From Rhodospirillales bacterium (GTDB lineage Bacteria > Pseudomonadota > Alphaproteobacteria > Acetobacterales > Acetobacteraceae): 6,233 bases of DNA. The DNA is taken from positions 1 through 6,233 of the forward strand of contig JAATGE010000022.1 of NCBI GenBank assembly GCA_015654825.1, given 5' to 3'. Under the pieces are notes generated by a model that saw nothing but the letters and a program-made list of their open reading frames with translations, was not told the origin of the DNA and made no database searches. A program made the translations under genes and the position numbers. Shown piece by piece: positions 1-5,096 of this stretch. Positions within the stretch are counted from its first letter, which is position 1. Each line of letters begins with the position of its first letter.

Positions 1-44
1 CGGGCGTGACGGGTTACGGCGGCACTAGCTCGCCCAAAGGCCCC

Positions 45-133
45 AAAAAACAGCCGAAAAACGCGCTTTTTTGCCGGTTACCCACAGCTGAAGACGGACT
101 GGCAAAAAATCACAAACTCAGAGCCCTGGCTCT
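45..133 (-). terminator. Probable terminator zone after the suhB-like gene
   Basis: Reading leftward from the stop of the phosphatase gene, a short dyad (AGAGCC...GGCTCT, bases 133-120) comes first. It is followed at some distance by a T6 run on the minus strand (bases 109-104). Further on, a weak AT stem (bases 55-61 with 67-73, loop CGCGC) is followed by a second T6 run (bases 50-45). Neither is a textbook intrinsic terminator: the first stem is short and its T-run is about ten bases away, and the second stem is AT-rich. The concentration of dyads and T-runs directly after a stop codon supports a termination role. Bases 1-44 show nothing I can assign. Confidence 0.35.
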
Positions 134-140
134 ACTTCCC

Positions 141-986
141 TCAACCTCCTCCCCCCGCCGCCACTCCATCCGCTACGAGCTCGCGCAATTTGGCGTGCAG
201 GTGCGCGTTGCCGGCCACCAGGTCGTTGGGTGCGGAGTCCCCCGGTGAAAACTCCGTACCATCCGGATGGGTGACCGTGCCGCCGGCTTCGCGCACGATC
301 AGTGCACCGGCCGCTACGTCCCATGCGTGCAGGCCGAGTTCCCAGTAACCGTCGTAGCGCCCGGCCGCGACCCAGGCGAGGTCGAGCGCCGCGCTGCCGA
401 AGCGGCGCACGCCGGCGGTGATCGGCATCAGCGCGCCCAGCGTGCGCGCGAACGCCAGGCGGTTTCGCGGTGCGACGGCGGCGAACGGAATGCCGGTCGC
501 GAACAGCGCATCCTTCATTTCGCGGCGGGCGGAAACCCGCAGCCTCCGGTCGTTCAGGAACGCGCCGCCACCTTTCTCCGCCCAGAACATTTCGTCCGCG
601 GCGGGGCTGTAGACGACGCCGGCAGCAACTTCGACCGTACCGTCCCCGAGCCGGCGCTGCAGCGCGATGCTGATCGCCCAGTGCGGAATGCCGTGCAGGA
701 AGTTGGTGGTGCCGTCGAGCGGGTCGACCAGCCAGCGCCAGGTCCAGTTGGCGCTGCCGGAGGCGCCGGCCTCCTCCATCAGGAAGGCGTAACCCGGACG
801 GGCTTTTTCCAGTTCCTCGCGCAGGATTTTCTCGGCCCGCAAATCCGCCTGGCTGACGAAATCGGAGGGCCCCTTGACGCTGACCTGGAGCTGCTCGACT
901 TCGTTAAAATCTCGCAACAATCGTTTCGACGCTTTTTGTGCCGCGTTTTGCATGACGACCATGTGGGGGGAGAGGTGCAGCGCCAT
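141..986 (-). CDS. suhB: Inositol monophosphatase family protein (SuhB-like)
   Basis: This is a 281-residue member of the Mg2+-dependent, lithium-sensitive inositol monophosphatase superfamily, cytoplasmic, hydrolysing inositol-1-phosphate or a related sugar phosphate. The family's metal-site motifs are all visible: SQAD at 45-48, the MEE glutamates at 70-72, WLVDPLDGTTNF at 85-96 (D88 and D91 bind metal, with T93/T94 nearby), and the C-terminal AWDVAAGALIVREAGG at 221-236 with D223. The length is normal or slightly long, with a Gly/Ala-rich tail. The start at 986 is preferred because alphaproteobacterial relatives have a few residues before the equivalent of MVVMQNAAQKA. The internal ATG at 962 has only a C-rich upstream stretch, whereas 986 has a weak GAAAG. 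The E. coli homologue SuhB also takes part in rRNA antitermination. Whether this protein does so, and its true substrate, cannot be read from the sequence. It diverges from the hydrolase gene to its right. Confidence 0.93.
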   Translation of the reverse strand: MALHLSPHMVVMQNAAQKASKRLLRDFNEVEQLQVSVKGPSDFVSQADLRAEKILREELEKARPGYAFLMEEAGASGSANWTWRWLVDPLDGTTNFLHGIPHWAISIALQRRLGDGTVEVAAGVVYSPAADEMFWAEKGGGAFLNDRRLRVSARREMKDALFATGIPFAAVAPRNRLAFARTLGALMPITAGVRRFGSAALDLAWVAAGRYDGYWELGLHAWDVAAGALIVREAGGTVTHPDGTEFSPGDSAPNDLVAGNAHLHAKLRELVADGVAAGGGG

Positions 987-1175
987 GAATGACTTTCAAA
1001 AGTTTTCGGCCGGGCCCGGTCGGTGCCGCTGGCGCCGTGTCTGAGGAACGATGCTTGTGCGCCGCCCTGGCGGCTTGTGTTGCCACCCGGACGGAAATTG
1101 GTCTACCGGCTGATCTCGGTCCCGGCCGGGAGCCGGGCCTACCGGGCGAAAGGCCGGCCCGGCGGGGGGCCAGCC
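987..1175. promoter_or_regulatory. Divergent intergenic region with a GC stem before the hydrolase ribosome binding site
   Basis: This 189-bp gap must hold promoters for both the suhB-like gene (leftward) and the hydrolase gene (rightward), but I see no convincing -35/-10 pair for either. What can be seen is a perfect 8-bp stem, GCCGGGCC (1132-1139) with GGCCCGGC (1156-1163). It ends one base before the G6 Shine-Dalgarno stretch (1164-1169) that serves the ATG at 1176. An open frame from a GTG at 1023 runs through this region into the hydrolase, but its Arg/Pro-rich product would put 51 residues ahead of the signal peptide, so I treat it as noncoding. Confidence 0.4.
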
Positions 1176-2492
1176 ATGATCGCGCTTGCACAAAACCGGA
1201 TCGCGATGCGGCTGCGTGCCGGCCTGGCGTGTAGCCTGCCCCTGCTGCTGCTGCTGCCGCTGCCCGCGACAGGCGCTGGCGCCTGCGCGGTGCCTGTCAT
1301 ACCGCGCATTACCCATGCAGGTCCAAACCTCAACCCGCAGACCGTCTACCTGCTCGACACGTCCGCCTACGCCGGCGCGCTATGTAATGACGGTTCGCCG
1401 GGAGGGTATATCTTCCGCCCAGGTTCCGGCCACGGCGTGCAGCGCTGGATCATCGAGCTGCAGGGCGGCGCCGAGTGCGAGGACAACGCGACCTGTGCCA
1501 GGCGGGCCCGCAGCCTCATCAGTACCAAAGGCCTGATTTCCGGCGTCAGCCGCGGCGGCACCCTCGATGGCATCCTGTCGACGGACGCCTCGGTCAATCC
1601 GGATTTCTACGACGCCAATGCGGTGCGCGTACTTTACTGCTCGAGCGATTTCTGGACCGGCAGCAGGAAGCCGGTCAGCTCGCCGTTCAGTCGCAGGAAT
1701 GCCGCGGCGACGTGGTACTTCCGTGGCCGGGCGATCGCCATGGCGGTGCTTCGGGATCTGGCCGGCAAGGGATTAGTCAGCGCGACCGAAGTGCTGTTGA
1801 CGGGCGATTCGGCCGGAGGTGTCGGCATCGTGCTGGACGCCAACGACCTGGTGCCGCTCGCGCCGCCCGCCGCGCGGACGTTCGTGGCCGAGGACGCGGG
1901 GTTTACGCTCGACATCGGTGCGTTCGACCCGCACTCGCCGAAAACCGGCTATGTCTCAGGTGCGCAGCCGACGCCGGGCGAGATCATCCTGTCACAGGGC
2001 CACGCATTCTGGGGCGGGCGCGGCGACCTGCCCTGCACGACGGCGGCGACGACGGCCGCCGAGCGGATGCTGTGCTACAATACCGCCTATGTCATTTCGG
2101 CGCTTTACGTCGCCCCGCCGGTCTTTGCGACCGAGGCGCTGGACGATCTGGCACAGCTTCGCGACGATGGGCTGCCGCCCGGCCGTCCCGCGCCGGGATC
2201 GCCGGAAGCGGTCTATGCCGCCGCGTTCGCACAGGCGATGACGACGGCGCTCGAAGCCGCCGGGCCGGAGAACTCGGTCTACGCGCCGTACGCCTTCATC
2301 CATCAGATGTTCACCGGCAAGGGTGACGTGCTGGAGGCGTTCGATACGCTGCACAGTTTTGCGCAGAATGACAGCGTGACGCCGCAGCAGGCGGTCGGCA
2401 GATGGTACCTTGACCCCTGCAAGGCGAAGCAGCGCATCGGCACCACGCTCGAGCCGCCGGGCCGCCAGCATGCCGCCACCGGCCTATGGTGA
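1176..2492 (+). CDS. Exported pectin-acetylesterase/Notum-family hydrolase
   Basis: This 438-residue protein has a signal peptide: Arg-containing n-region (R8, R12, R14), a Leu-rich core at about 17-29, and a probable cleavage site near AGA at 34-36. It should act in the periplasm or outside the cell. The mature part follows the pectin-acetylesterase pattern. CNDGSPGGYIFRPG starts at C70, and ELQGGAEC at 94-101 matches the family's LEGGGWC region, which forms the oxyanion side. The nucleophile elbow GDSAGG carries Ser212, and FIHQMF carries a likely catalytic His376. The Ser-His spacing resembles human Notum (S232, H389). The third member, Asp, is not obvious (see findings). The substrate is unknown: members deacetylate pectin or other acyl esters. 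The start at 1176 is chosen for its GGGGGG Shine-Dalgarno six bases upstream; ATG 1206 is an alternative that keeps the signal peptide. The stop lies 27 bp from the efp stop, tail to tail, with no terminator hairpin between. Confidence 0.85.
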   Translation: MIALAQNRIAMRLRAGLACSLPLLLLLPLPATGAGACAVPVIPRITHAGPNLNPQTVYLLDTSAYAGALCNDGSPGGYIFRPGSGHGVQRWIIELQGGAECEDNATCARRARSLISTKGLISGVSRGGTLDGILSTDASVNPDFYDANAVRVLYCSSDFWTGSRKPVSSPFSRRNAAATWYFRGRAIAMAVLRDLAGKGLVSATEVLLTGDSAGGVGIVLDANDLVPLAPPAARTFVAEDAGFTLDIGAFDPHSPKTGYVSGAQPTPGEIILSQGHAFWGGRGDLPCTTAATTAAERMLCYNTAYVISALYVAPPVFATEALDDLAQLRDDGLPPGRPAPGSPEAVYAAAFAQAMTTALEAAGPENSVYAPYAFIHQMFTGKGDVLEAFDTLHSFAQNDSVTPQQAVGRWYLDPCKAKQRIGTTLEPPGRQHAATGLW

Positions 2493-2519
2493 GCCGATAG
2501 GCGGGGAGGGGACGACGCG

Positions 2520-3086
2520 CTATCCCTTGGAGCGCTCGACGTAGGAGCCGTCATCGGTGCGGACCACGATCTTCTCGCCGGCCTCGATGAACGGCGGCAC
2601 GCTGGTCTTGGCACCGTTCGAGAGCCTGGCCGGCTTGTAGCTGCTGGCCGCGGTCTGGCCTTTGACCACCGGGTCCGCCTCGACGACTTCCAGCACGACG
2701 GTGGGCGGCAGATGCGCGCCGACGGGCTCGCCCTCGACCAGATCCAGCTCGATCGTCATGTTGTCCTGCAGGAACACCGCGGAATCGCCGAGCAGCGCGG
2801 TCGGAACATGGGTCTGCTCGAACGTCTCCGGATCCATCAGCACCATGTTGTCGCCGTCGGTGTAGGAGTAGCTGAACTGCTTGTTGTCGGTTTGCAGCCG
2901 CTCCACTGTATCGGCCGTGCGCCAGCGTTCGTTGGTCTTGTTGCCGGTCTTGAGGTCGCGCATTTCCACCTGGATGAAAGCGCCGCCCTTGCCGGGGGTA
3001 ATGATCTGCTGCTTCAGGACGGTCCAGCGGCGGCCGTCGTGTTCAATCACCTGGCCGGCTCGGATCAGGTTTGCCTGCTGCTTCAT
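2520..3086 (-). CDS. efp: Translation elongation factor P
   Basis: EF-P binds between the ribosomal P and E sites and rescues ribosomes stalled on consecutive prolines. The 188-residue product has the standard length and three-domain layout: an N-terminal KOW-like domain to about residue 64, then two OB domains. The modification loop is TPGKGGAF, so K33 is the counterpart of E. coli K34, the lysine that receives beta-lysine. The C-terminal segment with ADPVVKGQTAASSYKPA (127-143) and SVPPFIEAGE (152-161) is typical of the family. The start at 3086 (MKQQANLIRAG) matches related proteins. The frame stays open 22 codons further upstream, but that Pro/Arg-rich stretch does not resemble EF-P. No good Shine-Dalgarno is visible before the chosen ATG. 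It is divergent from epmA, whose product modifies this protein, which supports the assignment of both. Confidence 0.97.
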   Translation of the reverse strand: MKQQANLIRAGQVIEHDGRRWTVLKQQIITPGKGGAFIQVEMRDLKTGNKTNERWRTADTVERLQTDNKQFSYSYTDGDNMVLMDPETFEQTHVPTALLGDSAVFLQDNMTIELDLVEGEPVGAHLPPTVVLEVVEADPVVKGQTAASSYKPARLSNGAKTSVPPFIEAGEKIVVRTDDGSYVERSKG

Positions 3087-3123
3087 GACTGCCAAAAACT
3101 CGTGTGTCAGGGTTCGCGCCGGG

Positions 3124-3152
3124 TGTCTAGCTGGTGGACTTGGGAGCGGCAA
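3124..3152 (-). promoter_or_regulatory. Candidate sigma-70 promoter for efp
   Basis: On the minus strand, TTGCCG (3152-3147) and TAGACA (3129-3124) are separated by exactly 17 bp. This fits a housekeeping promoter, with transcription expected to start near 3117 and give a leader of about 30 nt before the efp ATG at 3086. An imperfect dyad (GCAAGC at 3149-3154 with GCTTGC at 3164-3169) overlaps the -35 box and could be an operator or chance. No experimental support is available. Confidence 0.5.
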
Positions 3153-3200
3153 GCAGCGCTCCCGCTTGCGCCGCGGCTAGTGGCGCGGCGGCCCCGCGCC

Positions 3201-3229
3201 TTGATCTCTCGGGGTGGGCCGGGTTTATC
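3201..3229 (+). promoter_or_regulatory. Candidate sigma-70 promoter for epmA
   Basis: TTGATC (3201-3206) and TTTATC (3224-3229) are separated by exactly 17 bp. A start seven bases past the -10 box would fall at 3236, the A of the epmA ATG, so the transcript would be leaderless or nearly so. This agrees with the absence of a well-placed Shine-Dalgarno; the closest purine-rich stretch, GGGGTGGG at 3211-3218, is too far upstream. Confidence 0.45.
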
Positions 3230-3235
3230 GCGTGC

Positions 3236-4249
3236 ATGACCCTGCCGCCCTGGCATCCCGAAAACCTGGCCGCGCGCCTGCCGCACCTGCGCCGCCGCGC
3301 CCTGCTCGGCGCCGCCACGCGCAGCTTCTTTACCGCGCGCGGCTACAGCGAAGTGGAAACGCCGTACGCCGTGATGGCGCCCGGCGAGGAAGTGCATCTG
3401 CGAACCTTCGCCACTGGATTCCGCACCGTGCGTGGCCAGGACGTGCCGCTTCGCCTGCACACCAGCCCCGAATTCGCCATGAAAAAGCTGCTGGCCGGCG
3501 GCGTGGGCCCGATCTTCCAGCTCGCCCGGGTGTGGCGCAACGAAGAGGGCTCCGCCACCCACGCGCCGGAATTCACCATGCTGGAATGGTACCGTCCGGG
3601 CGCCTCGCTGGCCGATCTGATGGACGAAACCGAGGCCTACCTTCGCGCGGTACTGCCGCCCGAAGTGGGTTGCCGCGGCATCGTGACGAAGCTCGACCGG
3701 TTCGACCGGATCACCGTCGCGCAAGCCTTCGCGCAATGGGTCGGCGTGGACCTGCTGGCCAGCGTGGAGGACGCGGCAAGGCTCGCCGCGGACGCGAACG
3801 TTCGCTTGCGTGACGGCGAGACCTGGGAGGATCTGTTTTTCCGGCTGCTGCTGGAACGGGTGGAACCGCGGCTTGGCCGCGAACGCCCGACTTTCCTCAC
3901 CCATTGGCCGACCCCGCAGGCGGCGCTGGCGCGGCGCGACCCGGCCGACGCACGCGTTGCACTTCGTTTCGAAATTTACGTATGCGGCCTCGAATTGGCG
4001 AATGCCTTCGAAGAACTCACGGATGCGGCCGAACAGCGGGCCAGATTCGTTGCTGATCGCGCACGACGCCACGCCTATGGCGGCGACGATTGGCCTCTGG
4101 ACGAGGATTTTTTGGCCGCCCTGAACGTCATGCCTTCATGCGCGGGAATAGCGCTGGGTTTCGACCGCCTGGCCATGTTGGCCGCCGGCGCCGACAGCAT
4201 CGAGCAAGTGCTGTGGTTGCCGGGCATGGCCGACCCTATTTACCGTTGA
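3236..4249 (+). CDS. epmA: EF-P (R)-beta-lysine ligase EpmA (GenX/PoxA/YjeA)
   Basis: EpmA is a shortened class II lysyl-tRNA synthetase paralogue that activates (R)-beta-lysine with ATP and transfers it to the loop lysine of EF-P instead of to a tRNA. The 337-residue product consists of the catalytic core only, with no N-terminal anticodon-binding domain, as expected (the E. coli protein has 325). Visible landmarks are motif 1 around YSEVETP (37-43), LHTSPEFAMKKLLAGG (74-89), motif 2 with VWRNEE (99-104) and EFTMLEWYR (112-120), GLELANAFEELTD (251-263), and motif 3 GIALGFDRL (304-312). A306 in motif 3 is the EpmA-type alanine where lysyl-tRNA synthetases have glycine (E. coli EpmA A298), so specificity for beta-lysine looks retained. 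The start at 3236 gives the family's usual N-terminus. The frame is open back to 3134, but that Ala-rich part is unlike EpmA. A lipoprotein gene follows after 47 bp and may be co-transcribed. The partner mutase gene epmB is not in the window. Confidence 0.95.
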   Translation: MTLPPWHPENLAARLPHLRRRALLGAATRSFFTARGYSEVETPYAVMAPGEEVHLRTFATGFRTVRGQDVPLRLHTSPEFAMKKLLAGGVGPIFQLARVWRNEEGSATHAPEFTMLEWYRPGASLADLMDETEAYLRAVLPPEVGCRGIVTKLDRFDRITVAQAFAQWVGVDLLASVEDAARLAADANVRLRDGETWEDLFFRLLLERVEPRLGRERPTFLTHWPTPQAALARRDPADARVALRFEIYVCGLELANAFEELTDAAEQRARFVADRARRHAYGGDDWPLDEDFLAALNVMPSCAGIALGFDRLAMLAAGADSIEQVLWLPGMADPIYR

Positions 4250-4296
4250 ACAAGACGCCGCCGCGCCGCTCGCGCAAGGCGGTTAGGACGAGGATC

Positions 4297-4680
4297 ATGA
4301 AGCACACTGCAAAAACATTGGCCGTCGCGTGCGTATTGGCGCTGGGCGCCTGCGCCTACCCCAGCGCGGAACATGTCGCCGCGCTGAACGCGCTCGTGGG
4401 CAAGCCGGAAACCGACCTGGTGCGCGCCATGGGCGTACCGACCCGCACCTACGACACAGGCGGCCACCGGTTCCTGGCGTACTCGCGCAGCAAGCTGGAA
4501 ACCATTCCGGGCGATCCGGGATTCGGCCCCTGGTGGGGCCGCGGTCGCTGGGGCGGCGGCTGGGGAGGCTGGGGCGGCTGGGGCTACGGCCTCGAACTCA
4601 TCCAGCGCGACTGCGAAACCACCTTCGACCTGCTGAAAGGCACGGTGCAAAGCTGGAGCCTGCGCGGCAACGATTGCTAG
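4297..4680 (+). CDS. Small Gly/Trp-rich lipoprotein, possibly BamE/SmpA-like fold
   Basis: This 127-residue predicted lipoprotein has a Lys-containing n-region, a hydrophobic core, and the lipobox LGAC with Cys19 as the lipidation site. Ala at +2 suggests sorting to the outer membrane. Residues 31-63 (NALVGKPETDLVRAMGVPTR and onward to the AYS) resemble the small alpha-beta unit of BamE/SmpA-type lipoproteins; this is inferred from pattern, and its function is unknown. Residues 75-98 form a Gly/Trp-rich low-complexity stretch with repeated GGW, encoded by tandem copies of a ggctggggc-like unit. The C-terminal part (CETTFDLLKGTVQSWSLRGNDC without the middle: C106 and C127) could form a disulfide. 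The start is supported by AGGA at 4285-4288, eight bases before the ATG. It lies 47 bp after epmA on the same strand and is followed by the 52-bp repeat arm. Confidence 0.82.
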   Translation: MKHTAKTLAVACVLALGACAYPSAEHVAALNALVGKPETDLVRAMGVPTRTYDTGGHRFLAYSRSKLETIPGDPGFGPWWGRGRWGGGWGGWGGWGYGLELIQRDCETTFDLLKGTVQSWSLRGNDC

Positions 4681-4721
4681 CAATGGCTACGGGAAATCGA
4701 GGGTTCGATTCGAAAGGGAAC

Positions 4722-4773
4722 GGCCAGGGCTCTGCCCTGGACCCGCTGGGGCCAGTAGGCCCCAGACCCCATT
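4722..4773. repeat. Left arm of a perfect 52-bp inverted repeat
   Basis: Bases 4722-4773 are the exact reverse complement of 5034-5085, by direct base-by-base comparison. The arm itself contains two hairpins: CCAGGGC/GCCCTGG (4724-4730 with 4734-4740, loop TCT) and CTGGGGCC/GGCCCCAG (4746-4753 with 4758-4765, loop AGTA). The second is followed by ACCCCATTTTATT on the plus strand. Confidence 0.95.
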
Positions 4774-4777
4774 TTAT
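4724..4777 (+). terminator. Likely terminator of the epmA-lipoprotein transcript
   Basis: Two GC-rich hairpins in tandem begin 44 bases after the lipoprotein stop, and the second, with an 8-bp stem and 4-base loop, is followed by a short T-rich stretch (ATTTTATT, 4770-4777 region). The T-tract is interrupted and begins after ACCCC, so this is a weak intrinsic terminator by sequence alone. Confidence 0.45.
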
Positions 4778-4863
4778 TCGTTCCGAATCTCGCCCTGACA
4801 GCGAGCCGGTCGGCTAGATTCAACGTCTCGCGAGAACGTCCAAAAGCCTCCCGCCGCGCAGCG

Positions 4864-4895
4864 AGCGCGACAGCGGCGGCCCCGCTGTCGTGCGC
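4864..4895. repeat. Stem-loop inside the inverted-repeat element
   Basis: CGACAGCGG (4868-4876) pairs perfectly with CCGCTGTCG (4882-4890) across a five-base loop. The stem extends by a G-U pair and two more pairs outward. It is a separate sequence from the arm hairpins. Confidence 0.6.
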
Positions 4896-5033
4896 AGCAC
4901 CCTCTCACGTGACGGGGGTTCAAGGGACAGAGCCCTGGTCGGCGAAGCCATTGGAGCTGCGCGTCCTTTCATCGTCCCCCAGGCGAAGCCTGTACCGGAT
5001 ACGATTTATCGGGCTACGCCGTTCGCCACAATG

Positions 5034-5085
5034 AATGGGGTCTGGGGCCTACTGGCCCCAGCGGGTCCAGGGCAGAGCCCTGGCC
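5034..5085. repeat. Right arm of a perfect 52-bp inverted repeat
   Basis: This is the exact reverse complement of 4722-4773. It carries the same two hairpins in mirror order: CTGGGGCC/GGCCCCAG (5042-5049 with 5054-5061, loop TACT) and CCAGGGC/GCCCTGG (5067-5073 with 5077-5083, loop AGA). Read on the minus strand, it follows the methyltransferase stop by 11 bases and gives that transcript the same 52-nt tail sequence as the lipoprotein transcript, so it is a candidate terminator for the leftward gene. Confidence 0.95.
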
Positions 5086-5096
5086 TTTCCTTGCTA

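Larger units (their letters stand above)
4681..5096. other. 416-bp gene-free interval between converging genes
   Basis: No reading frame here looks like a protein gene. The interval contains the 52-bp inverted repeat pair (4722-5085), several short hairpins between the arms, and a small palindrome at 4704-4714 (TTCGATTCGAA). A frame from 4890 to 5234 crosses the right arm and runs antisense into the methyltransferase gene; its composition is dictated by the repeat and it has no recognisable domain. Confidence 0.7.

Noticed and set aside
1..140. A partial gene at the left edge
   Set aside because: No frame entering from the left gives enough sequence to recognise; stops and A/T runs come early.
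1023..1175. GTG start at 1023 giving a 489-residue hydrolase
   Set aside because: It would add 51 Arg/Pro-rich residues before a clear signal peptide, and ATG 1176 has a good Shine-Dalgarno.
1475..2326. Plus-strand open frame of 283 codons overlapping the hydrolase gene in another frame
   Set aside because: Its product is Arg-rich and domainless, while the main frame has a signal peptide and the GDSAGG motif.
3107..4072. Long minus-strand open frame of 321 codons opposite epmA
   Set aside because: It is the antisense shadow of epmA in GC-rich DNA. The product is low in structure-like patterns, rich in Arg, Gly and His, and has no domain, while the opposite strand encodes an unmistakable EpmA.
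4695..4716. GGTTCGATTC, resembling a tRNA T-loop, as a possible tRNA remnant or attachment site
   Set aside because: The flanking bases do not form the T-stem beyond one pair, and no acceptor, anticodon or D-arm is present nearby.
4678..5096. TAGCAA at 4678-4683 and TTGCTA at 5091-5096 as outer ends of the inverted-repeat element
   Set aside because: Only six bases match, they lie at unequal distances from the 52-bp arms (38 versus 5 bases), and the left one includes the lipoprotein stop codon. Chance is likely.
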